From an uncultured Lachnoanaerobaculum sp. (GTDB lineage: Bacteria > Bacillota > Clostridia > Lachnospirales > Lachnospiraceae), in contig CAKAQP010000134.1 of the NCBI GenBank assembly GCA_916720285.1, positions 1 to 6,423 of the forward strand: a DNA stretch of 6,423 bases, read 5' to 3'. Positions within the stretch are counted from its first letter, which is position 1; every line of letters starts with the position of its first letter. The notes below the pieces were generated by a model, which was not told the origin of the DNA, made no database searches, and was given only the letters and a program-made list of their open reading frames with translations. A program made the position numbers and the translations under genes. Below are positions 1 to 5,590 of the stretch, in pieces.

Positions 1-2
1 AT

Positions 3-10
3 AGAAGGGG
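3..10 (+). promoter_or_regulatory. Ribosome binding site of the MoeA-like gene
   Basis: AGAAGGGG lies four bases before the ATG at 15. It is purine-rich and Shine-Dalgarno-like, and supports this start over the in-frame ATG at 51. Confidence 0.65.
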
Positions 11-14
11 AAAT

Positions 15-1046
15 ATGCGACTTATTGATACAAAAGATGCCGTAGGGCATATGCTCTGTCATGATATAACACAGATTATAAAAGGAGAAAAGAAAGGTCC
101 TGTATTCAGAAAGGGACATATTATAAGAGAAGAAGATGTGGAGGTATTACTTTCAGTAGGCAAGGATCATATCTATATTTGGGAAGTAAATGAAAATATG
201 CTGCATGAAAATGATGCGGCACTGATGCTTTATGATATGTGTAAGAATGAACATCTTACAAGGGATCCGGATATAAAAGAGGGTAAGGTGGAGCTCATTG
301 CAGAATGTGACGGACTATTAAAGATAGATAAGGAAAGAATCAACAAACTCAATTCACTTGGTGAGATGATGATTGCGAGTATACATGATAACTTCCCTGT
401 GAAAGCCGGTCAACATCTTGCAGGTATGAGAGTCATACCGCTTATTATAGAAAAAGAAAAAATGGAAAAGGCAAAGGAAGTTGTGGGAGATAAGCCTCTC
501 TTTGAACTTTTACCATATAAAAAAATGAAAGTCGGAATAGTAACTACAGGTAATGAAGTTTACTACGGAAGAATAAAGGATACCTTTACACCGGTGGTAA
601 TAAATAAGATAAAAGAATATGGTGCCGAAGTTATAGCACATGAGATAAGCAGTGATGATGTGGAAATGGAAATAGAGTGCATTAAAAAGGTCATGGCTGC
701 AGGAGTGGATATTGTTCTTTGTACAGGCGGAATGAGCGTGGATCCTGACGATAAGACACCTTATGCTATAGGACAGAATGCAAGCAGGGTTATTACTTAC
801 GGTGCACCTGTACTTCCGGGTGCCATGTTTATGCTGGCTTACGGCGGTGAAAATGAAAATATTACATTTATGGGGCTCCCCGGCTGTGTAATGTATGAGA
901 AGAAAACCATATTTGATATTGTCTTACCAAGAATTATGGCAGGGGAAAAGGTGGAAAAGTCTGATATTGACTGTTTGGGAGTAGGCGGATATTGCATGCA
1001 TTGTCCGGTATGCATATTCCCGAATTGTTCATTCGGTGTATCATAA
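15..1046 (+). CDS. MoeA-like molybdopterin-binding protein with Cys-rich C-terminal tail
   Basis: This 343-residue cytosolic protein probably binds molybdopterin or molybdenum cofactor during maturation of a molybdenum hydroxylase. Residues about 1-60 form an N-terminal segment ending in a GK-x-HIYIWEV stretch. Residues about 170-307 form a MoaB/Mog-type molybdopterin-binding fold, with VTTGNEVYYG at 176-185, CTGGMSVDPDDKTP at 236-249, GAPVLPGAMF at 263-272 and LPGCVMYEK at 288-296. It is not a standard MoeA: the SAMDGYA-type motif of MoeA is missing, and the usual GGxSxGxxD reads GGMSVDPDD. The last 24 residues carry Cys320, 327, 330, 333 and 338, which could bind a metal or cluster (inference). 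The start is set by AGAAGGGG just upstream. The next gene, xdhC, follows after 20 bases, which supports a role in cofactor handling. The family call is firm; the exact reaction is not known to me. Confidence 0.87.
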   Translation: MRLIDTKDAVGHMLCHDITQIIKGEKKGPVFRKGHIIREEDVEVLLSVGKDHIYIWEVNENMLHENDAALMLYDMCKNEHLTRDPDIKEGKVELIAECDGLLKIDKERINKLNSLGEMMIASIHDNFPVKAGQHLAGMRVIPLIIEKEKMEKAKEVVGDKPLFELLPYKKMKVGIVTTGNEVYYGRIKDTFTPVVINKIKEYGAEVIAHEISSDDVEMEIECIKKVMAAGVDIVLCTGGMSVDPDDKTPYAIGQNASRVITYGAPVLPGAMFMLAYGGENENITFMGLPGCVMYEKKTIFDIVLPRIMAGEKVEKSDIDCLGVGGYCMHCPVCIFPNCSFGVS

Positions 1047-1053
1047 ATTTTTT

Positions 1054-1059
1054 AAGGAG
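1054..1059 (+). promoter_or_regulatory. Ribosome binding site deciding the xdhC start
   Basis: AAGGAG sits seven bases before the ATG at 1067, in the 20-base gap after the preceding stop codon. It is the strongest Shine-Dalgarno match in the window. It favours 1067 over the upstream in-frame ATG at 992, which would add 25 residues that overlap the MoeA-like gene. Confidence 0.8.
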
Positions 1060-1066
1060 CGATGAT

Positions 1067-2095
1067 ATGGACAAGGAATTATACAAAATAATAGATGAGT
1101 CAAAGAAAAAAGGATTAAGAACATTTGTATTTACATCATTAGGTGATAAAGATTATGGCAGCAAGGCTGTGATAAGAGAGGGAGAGCTTGTATGGATAAG
1201 TAAGGATACAAGCTTTTTCAAGGAAAATCTTGAACAGATAAAGGAAATAAATAAATCCGGTATGGTAGAGATAGCCGGTAACAGAGTATATGTAGAGCAT
1301 ATATGTAATACAAGCAAGATTGTAATCTGCGGTGCAGGTCACACAAGTATTGCTATGATTAAGATAGGTCAGATGCTTGGCTTTGAGATGGTAGTTGTGG
1401 AGGATAGAGAAGAATTTGCAGCCAAAGCAAAGAATGCAGGTGCAGACAGAGTTTGTTGTGAGGATTTTTCATCAGCACTTGCAAAATTTGAATCCGACTA
1501 TGATACATATTTTGTAGTGGTGACAAGAGGACATCAGTGGGATAAAGAATGTATAAGAGAAATCCTTAAGAAACCATATGCCTATGTAGGACTTATGGGT
1601 GCAAAGAGAAGAGTCGGCTTTGTACTTGATGCCATCAGAAGCGAGGGCTATGATGAAAAGAAGATAGATGAAATCTATAGTCCGATAGGACTTGATATAA
1701 ATTCAGAGACTCCTGTAGAGATAGCTATTTCAATTTTTGCCGAGATAATATCTGTAAAAAATGCAAAGAATAAGAATGTCGGCTATATAGACGGAATGCT
1801 TGAGAAAATAGAGGGCAGTGCTGAAAGAATGGTCATGGCCACTATAGTAGGAAAAAAAGGTTCTGCGCCAAGAGGTGTCGGGGCAAAGGCATTGTTTTTA
1901 AAAGACGGCAGCTTTGTCGGAACTATCGGCGGAGGAAAGGCCGAACATGACATTATGGTCAAGGTAGAAGATATACTTAAGAAAGATGATGATATGCAAC
2001 CATATTTATTAAATGTTGATCTTACAGATGATGAAGCGAGCATTGAAGGTATGGTTTGCGGCGGAAGAATAGAAGTACTTCTTGAACTTGTTTAA
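1067..2095 (+). CDS. xdhC: XdhC-family molybdenum hydroxylase maturation factor
   Basis: XdhC proteins bind molybdenum cofactor, promote its sulfuration and insert it into xanthine dehydrogenase or aldehyde oxidoreductase-type enzymes in the cytosol (family knowledge). This protein has 342 residues. Residues about 83-230 are the XdhC Rossmann domain: GAGHTS at 89-94, VVEDREEF at 110-117, TRGHQWD at 153-159, YVGLMGAKRR at 173-182 and IYSPIGLDINSETPVEIA at 203-220. Residues about 252-342 are a CoxI-type domain: GSAPRGVGAK at 265-274, GTIGGG at 285-290 and GMVCGGRIEV at 328-337. In the usual XdhC the CoxI domain comes first. Here the N-terminal 80 residues look like a worn copy of it. The start at 1067 is chosen because AAGGAG precedes it by seven bases; the same frame stays open back to an ATG at 992, but that would overlap the previous gene. 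It belongs to the permuted clostridial type often found with aldehyde oxidoreductases (recalled, not checked). Confidence 0.9.
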   Translation: MDKELYKIIDESKKKGLRTFVFTSLGDKDYGSKAVIREGELVWISKDTSFFKENLEQIKEINKSGMVEIAGNRVYVEHICNTSKIVICGAGHTSIAMIKIGQMLGFEMVVVEDREEFAAKAKNAGADRVCCEDFSSALAKFESDYDTYFVVVTRGHQWDKECIREILKKPYAYVGLMGAKRRVGFVLDAIRSEGYDEKKIDEIYSPIGLDINSETPVEIAISIFAEIISVKNAKNKNVGYIDGMLEKIEGSAERMVMATIVGKKGSAPRGVGAKALFLKDGSFVGTIGGGKAEHDIMVKVEDILKKDDDMQPYLLNVDLTDDEASIEGMVCGGRIEVLLELV

Positions 2096-2103
2096 GATTA
2101 AAT

Positions 2104-3075
2104 ATGAGAGATTGTTACAATAGAAAAATTGACTATATGAGAATCTCCGTTACCAACAGATGCAATTTCAGATGCACATACTGTATGCCTGAAACAAAAA
2201 AAGTGGAAGAGGCTCTAAGCCTGGATGAAATATATGAAGTGGCATTTGCGGCAAGCGAATGCGGTATTACAAAGTATAAGATTACAGGTGGTGAGCCTCT
2301 TATAAGAGACGGTATAGTTGATTTTATAAAAAAGCTTCACAAGCTTGAAAATATAAAAGATATTACAATGACAACAAACGGTTTTTACCTTGAAAAACTC
2401 GCTAAAGATTTAAAGAAAGCGGGACTTTCAAGTGTAAATATAAGTCTGGATACTCTTAATAGAGAGAAATTTAAACAAATTACCGGTGTTGATGCATTAA
2501 ATGATGTACTTTCAGGTATAAAAGAAGCTATAAATGCAGGAATAAGTACGAAGATAAATACAGTAATACAAAAGGGTGTAAATGATGATGAGATCTTTGA
2601 TATTATAGAGCTTGCAAGGAATGACAAATTAAATATAAGATTTATAGAGATGATGCCAATAGGGCATGGCAAGGAATCAATCGGGATGAGCAATATCGAG
2701 ATCCTTGAAAGAATAAAAGAAAGATACAATGTCGCCGAGGATAACAAAAAGCACGGCAACGGTCCTGCAAAGTATATAAAGCTTGAAGGATTTAACGGTT
2801 CTATAGGCTTTATCAGTGCAATTCATGGAAAATTTTGCGACAATTGTAACAGAATCAGATTTACATCTACAGGAAAACTAAAACCATGTCTTTGTTATGA
2901 ATCAAATATTGATGTAAAGGATATTTTAAAAAATACTGAAATCGGATTTGAAAAAAAGCACAATATATTAAAAGAAAAAATCAGAGAATGTATAGCAGGT
3001 AAGCCCGAGGCACATGCTTTTGAAGACTTGTCAAAGATCAGCGAAATGAAAGATATGGTAGAAATAGGTGGGTAA
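2104..3075 (+). CDS. moaA: GTP 3',8-cyclase, radical SAM enzyme MoaA
   Basis: MoaA catalyses the first step of molybdenum cofactor synthesis: radical cyclisation of GTP to 3',8-cyclo-GTP, which MoaC then converts to cyclic pyranopterin monophosphate. The protein has 323 residues, typical for the family. The N-terminal CxxxCxxC that binds the SAM [4Fe-4S] cluster is Cys20, 24 and 27, inside SVTNRCNFRCTYC. TGGEPLIR lies at 61-68. The C-terminal substrate-binding cluster motif Cx2Cx13C is Cys245, 248 and 262, with the NRIR arginines 250 and 252 that bind GTP in the studied homologue. It ends in Gly-Gly (322-323), the tail that reaches the active site in MoaA/MOCS1A. It begins eight bases after xdhC with no clear Shine-Dalgarno, so translational coupling is likely. 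The ATG at 2104 is kept because family members usually start just before the RKIDYxRISVT segment. The next gene overlaps its stop codon by one base. No moaC is visible in the window. Confidence 0.97.
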   Translation: MRDCYNRKIDYMRISVTNRCNFRCTYCMPETKKVEEALSLDEIYEVAFAASECGITKYKITGGEPLIRDGIVDFIKKLHKLENIKDITMTTNGFYLEKLAKDLKKAGLSSVNISLDTLNREKFKQITGVDALNDVLSGIKEAINAGISTKINTVIQKGVNDDEIFDIIELARNDKLNIRFIEMMPIGHGKESIGMSNIEILERIKERYNVAEDNKKHGNGPAKYIKLEGFNGSIGFISAIHGKFCDNCNRIRFTSTGKLKPCLCYESNIDVKDILKNTEIGFEKKHNILKEKIRECIAGKPEAHAFEDLSKISEMKDMVEIGG

Positions 3076-3077
3076 TG
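3066..3077 (+). promoter_or_regulatory. Ribosome binding site and TAATG coupling between moaA and MOSC-mogA
   Basis: AGGTGG at 3066-3071 lies three bases before the ATG at 3075-3077, which shares its A with the moaA stop TAA (3073-3075). The Shine-Dalgarno-like bases fall mostly in the two terminal glycine codons (GGT GGG) of moaA. Stop-start overlap makes translational coupling likely. Confidence 0.6.
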
Positions 3078-4001
3078 AACAATATAGAAGTTTTAGCGGT
3101 ATGTATCAGTGAGAAAAAAGGCACTGAGAAAACAGAAGTAGAAAAAATCGTATTAAAAGAAGACTGGGGCATCGAGGGAGATGCACATGCGGGCAAATGG
3201 CATAGACAGGTAAGTTTATTGGCATTTGAAAAAATAGATGCTTTCAGAAAAAAAGGTGCAGAAGTAGATTTCGGAGCATTCGGTGAGAATATAATTGTGG
3301 GTGGCGTAGACCTTAGAAGTCTGCCTGTGGGAACTGTCCTTGAAATAGGAGAGGCAAAACTAAAAGTTACACAGATAGGCAAGGAATGTCACAGCCACTG
3401 CAATATATATAAAAAAATGGGAGACTGTATTATGCCAAGAGAAGGCATATTTGCAGAAGTATTAAAAGGGGGAGTTGTACAAAAAGGAGAGAAAATAAAA
3501 GTTATTGAAAAAGAAGAAGGTCCGTATAGAGTCGGCATAGTTACAGTGTCCGACAGGGCTTCAAAAGGTGAATATGAGGATAAATCAGGTCCTATGATAA
3601 AGGAGCTGGTGGAAGCTGCCGGAATGGAAGTTATAGATTATGTAATAGTTCCGGATGAAAAGGGGCAAATAGCCAAAAAGCTGTTGTATTTCAGTGATCA
3701 AAGACAGGCGGATCTGGTATTTACCACAGGCGGAACAGGATTTTCAAAAAGAGATGTTACACCTGAAGCAACCAAGCAGGTTGTGGAAAGAGAAGTTCCG
3801 GGTATAGGAGAGGCGCTTAGAGCCTATTCTCTTACTATTACACCAAAGGCTATGCTAAGCCGTCAAACTGCCGGAATAAGAGGAAACACTCTGATAATAA
3901 ATTTACCGGGAAGTCCGAAAGCCTGCAAAGAGAACATTGATTATATAATGACACCGCTAAAGCACGGACTTGGAATATTAAGCGGTAGAGAGACAAATTA
4001 A
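3075..4001 (+). CDS. MOSC domain fused to MogA/MoaB-type molybdopterin adenylyltransferase
   Basis: This 308-residue protein joins two cofactor domains. Residues 1 to about 147 are a MOSC domain (molybdenum cofactor sulfurase C-terminal type), with GIEGDAHAGKWHRQVSLL at 32-49, FGENI at 69-73, and a conserved segment GKECHSHCNIYKKMGDC at 102-118 followed by MPREGIFAEV at 120-129. Cys105, Cys109 and Cys118 are candidate sulfur or cofactor contacts. Residues about 150-308 are a MogA/MoaB domain, with VGIVTVSDR at 153-161, DKSGP at 169-173, TTGGTG at 217-222, RDVTPEAT at 226-233 and NLPGSPKA at 276-283. MogA activates molybdopterin by adenylylation before metal insertion; Asp194 and Asp227 lie where MogA has its key acidic residues. 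The start codon overlaps the moaA stop as TAATG. Such fusions are known to me from clostridia. The sulfur role of the MOSC half is inferred. Confidence 0.92.
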   Translation: MNNIEVLAVCISEKKGTEKTEVEKIVLKEDWGIEGDAHAGKWHRQVSLLAFEKIDAFRKKGAEVDFGAFGENIIVGGVDLRSLPVGTVLEIGEAKLKVTQIGKECHSHCNIYKKMGDCIMPREGIFAEVLKGGVVQKGEKIKVIEKEEGPYRVGIVTVSDRASKGEYEDKSGPMIKELVEAAGMEVIDYVIVPDEKGQIAKKLLYFSDQRQADLVFTTGGTGFSKRDVTPEATKQVVEREVPGIGEALRAYSLTITPKAMLSRQTAGIRGNTLIINLPGSPKACKENIDYIMTPLKHGLGILSGRETN

Positions 4002-4007
4002 AGATAA

Positions 4008-4014
4008 AAGGGAG
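4008..4014 (+). promoter_or_regulatory. Ribosome binding site of modA
   Basis: AAGGGAG lies five bases before the modA ATG at 4020, inside the 18-base gap after the MOSC-MogA stop codon. It gives modA its own translation start, in contrast to the stop-start junctions on either side. Confidence 0.75.
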
Positions 4015-4019
4015 AAAAT

Positions 4020-4928
4020 ATGAGATTAAAAAACATTTGTAAAGTTTTGGGCGTGGTAGCCGCATTGACATTAGTAGGATGTGGCGGAGCTAAGCAGGCC
4101 ACAGAAACAACAGTAGCTGAAACTACAACAGCAGCTGCAGAAACAACAAAAGAGGAAACAACAAGTGCTGAAGAAACAAAGGCAGAGAATACAAAAGATG
4201 CATCAGCAATAAATGTATTCGCGGCAGCATCACTTAAGGGAGCAATGGAAGAGATTATCTTAGAGTACAATAAGGCTAATCCTGATGTAAAGATTGCTTT
4301 AAATACAGATTCATCAGGTAAACTTCAGACTCAGATTGAGGAAGGATTTGCATGTGATATCTTCTTTAGTGCAGGAAAGAAGCAGATGGAGAAGTTAAAA
4401 GAAGGTGGATTTATCAAAGAAGGAACAGATGTGGATCTGCTTCACAATAAGCTTTGTATAGTAGCTCCTAAGGGTTCAGACACAAAGGTTACAGGTATTG
4501 CAAATATAAAGGATGCCAAGTCAATATCAATCGGTGAGTCAAGTGTTCCTGCCGGTTCATATGCCAGAGAGGCACTTTCAAAGGCATATCCGGACCTTGG
4601 TATAAGCAAGGAAAGCACCGGTGCCGAGCTTCAGGACAAGCTTGGACTTGAAGTAATTGAAAACTCAAACGTTACAAAGACACTTTTATCTGTTGTAGAG
4701 GGATTTGGTGAAGTAGGATTTGTATATGTTACAGATACTTATGGAAAAGATGATGTCCAGATTATTGAAAAAGTAGACGAGAGTCTCAGCGGAAAAATCA
4801 CATATCCTATAGCAAGAGTAAACAATGACGAGGCTGATGAGAAGATAAGTGCGGAAGCTGACAAGTTCTATGATTACTTGAAGTCAGATGATGCAAAGAA
4901 GGTATTTGAAAAATATTTATATGAGTAA
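4020..4928 (+). CDS. modA: Molybdate ABC transporter substrate-binding lipoprotein ModA
   Basis: ModA captures molybdate (and usually tungstate) outside the membrane and hands it to ModB. The 302-residue protein opens with a lipoprotein signal: basic MRLKNICK, a hydrophobic stretch at 9-19, and lipobox LVGC at 18-21, so Cys21 should be lipidated and anchor it to the outer face of the membrane. A Thr/Glu/Ala-rich tether spans about 28-60. The binding fold starts with INVFAAASLKGAMEEI at 64-79. Likely oxyanion contacts are Ser71, Ser98/Ser99 in TDSSGKLQTQ, the backbone near Ala178 in SVPAGSYA, and Tyr236 in GFVYVTD, by analogy with the Ser, Ala, Val and Tyr ligands of E. coli ModA. CDIFFSAGKKQM at 112-123 is also typical. 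The gene overlaps modB by eight bases. Sulfate or tungstate specificity cannot be excluded by eye, but the cofactor genes alongside favour molybdate. Confidence 0.95.
   Translation: MRLKNICKVLGVVAALTLVGCGGAKQATETTVAETTTAAAETTKEETTSAEETKAENTKDASAINVFAAASLKGAMEEIILEYNKANPDVKIALNTDSSGKLQTQIEEGFACDIFFSAGKKQMEKLKEGGFIKEGTDVDLLHNKLCIVAPKGSDTKVTGIANIKDAKSISIGESSVPAGSYAREALSKAYPDLGISKESTGAELQDKLGLEVIENSNVTKTLLSVVEGFGEVGFVYVTDTYGKDDVQIIEKVDESLSGKITYPIARVNNDEADEKISAEADKFYDYLKSDDAKKVFEKYLYE
4101..4199 (+). repeat. Low-complexity Thr/Glu/Ala linker coding repeat in modA
   Basis: Degenerate GAAACAACA-type units recur through this stretch and encode ETT, AETT and EETT runs at residues about 28-60. This lies between the lipidated cysteine and the folded domain, so it is read as a flexible tether. 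The repeat is imperfect and stays in frame. Confidence 0.7.
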
Positions 4929-5589
4929 TGTTTTAGCACATTTAGACTGGAGCCCTTTTTTTATAACACTAAAAATAGGGCTTCTTTCTACAATAATATG
5001 TTTTTTTCTGGGTGTGGGGCTTGCATATGTGAGTCTATATATGAATAAAAGGATAATGGCGGTATTTGACAGCATACTTACATTGCCAATGGTACTTCCG
5101 CCCACTGTAGTGGGATTTTTTCTGCTTCTTATATTTAGTCGAAGAAGACCGGTAGGTATTTTTTTATACAATAATTTTCAGATAAAGATAGTGCAAAGTT
5201 TTATAGGTTGCGTACTGGCGGCATTTATTATAGCTTTTCCGCTAATGTACAAGAATGCCAAGTCGGCCTTTTTACAACTGGATAAGAATCTTATATATGC
5301 AGGCAGAACTTTGGGGCTGTCGGAGTTTCAGATTTTCTTTAAAGTGGTATGTCCCATAACGTCACCGTCACTTTTTTCAGGTGCAATTTTAAGCTTTGCA
5401 AGAGCGATAGGAGAGTATGGTGCGACATCCATGCTTGCCGGTAATATATCGGGAAAAACCGCCACAATATCACAGCAGATAGCTTATCTTGTACAAAATC
5501 AGAGCTATCTTGAAGCCGGAATATGGGTAGGTATTGTGCTGTTTATCGCCTTTTTAATAATGCTTTTGATGGAGTATATACAGAGATAG
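4921..5589 (+). CDS. modB: Molybdate ABC transporter permease ModB
   Basis: ModB forms the membrane channel of the molybdate importer, working as a dimer with ModC on the inside and ModA on the outside. The 222-residue protein shows about five hydrophobic spans, near 13-36, 51-72, 88-109, 144-163 and 197-217. LTLPMVLPPTVVGFFLL at 54-70 is a hallmark of the family. The cytoplasmic coupling loop (EAA-type) is AGRTLGLSEFQIFFKV at 127-142, followed by P145 and SFARAIGEYGAT at 158-169. Length is normal for ModB. The start is placed at 4921, where ATGAGTAA overlaps the modA stop by eight bases. An ATG at 4888 in the same frame would add MMQRRYLKNIY and deepen the overlap to 41 bases, so it is less likely. 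There is no well-spaced Shine-Dalgarno, which fits coupling to modA translation. modC begins one base after the stop codon. Confidence 0.95.
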   Translation: MSNVLAHLDWSPFFITLKIGLLSTIICFFLGVGLAYVSLYMNKRIMAVFDSILTLPMVLPPTVVGFFLLLIFSRRRPVGIFLYNNFQIKIVQSFIGCVLAAFIIAFPLMYKNAKSAFLQLDKNLIYAGRTLGLSEFQIFFKVVCPITSPSLFSGAILSFARAIGEYGATSMLAGNISGKTATISQQIAYLVQNQSYLEAGIWVGIVLFIAFLIMLLMEYIQR

Positions 5590-5590
5590 T

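Noticed and set aside
992..1066. Longer N-terminus for XdhC starting at the ATG at 992
   Set aside because: It would overlap the MoeA-like gene by 55 bases, in the region coding its Cys-rich tail. No ribosome binding site precedes it, whereas AAGGAG is well placed before the ATG at 1067.
2332..2346. AAGCTT-CAC-AAGCTT direct repeat in moaA
   Set aside because: It is explained by the coding sequence KLHKLE with favoured codons. The palindromic hexamers are too short to indicate an operator or mobile element.
1783..2759. Minus-strand open frames such as 1783-2043 and 2385-2759
   Set aside because: They lie opposite strongly recognised XdhC and MoaA coding sequence, are rich in Ser, Phe, Ile and Leu as expected for the antisense of AT-rich genes, and match no family I recognise.
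3944..3949. TATAAT as a -10 box for a separate modA promoter
   Set aside because: It is encoded within the codons for DYIMT of the MogA domain, and no TTGACA-like element lies 16-18 bases upstream.
4065..4070. TTGACA as a -35 box inside modA
   Set aside because: It lies in the signal-peptide codons, and no TATAAT-like sequence follows at 16-18 bases.
4888..4920. Longer N-terminus for ModB starting at the ATG at 4888
   Set aside because: The added residues MMQRRYLKNIY come from out-of-frame modA sequence. The 8-base ATGAGTAA overlap at 4921 is a typical coupled start, and the resulting 222 residues match family length.
3038..5171. Minus-strand open frames at 3038-3382, 3850-4071, 3998-4270 and 4917-5171
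   Set aside because: All are antisense to firm genes. The Ser/Val/Ala-rich one at 3998-4270 is simply the complement of the modA linker repeat.
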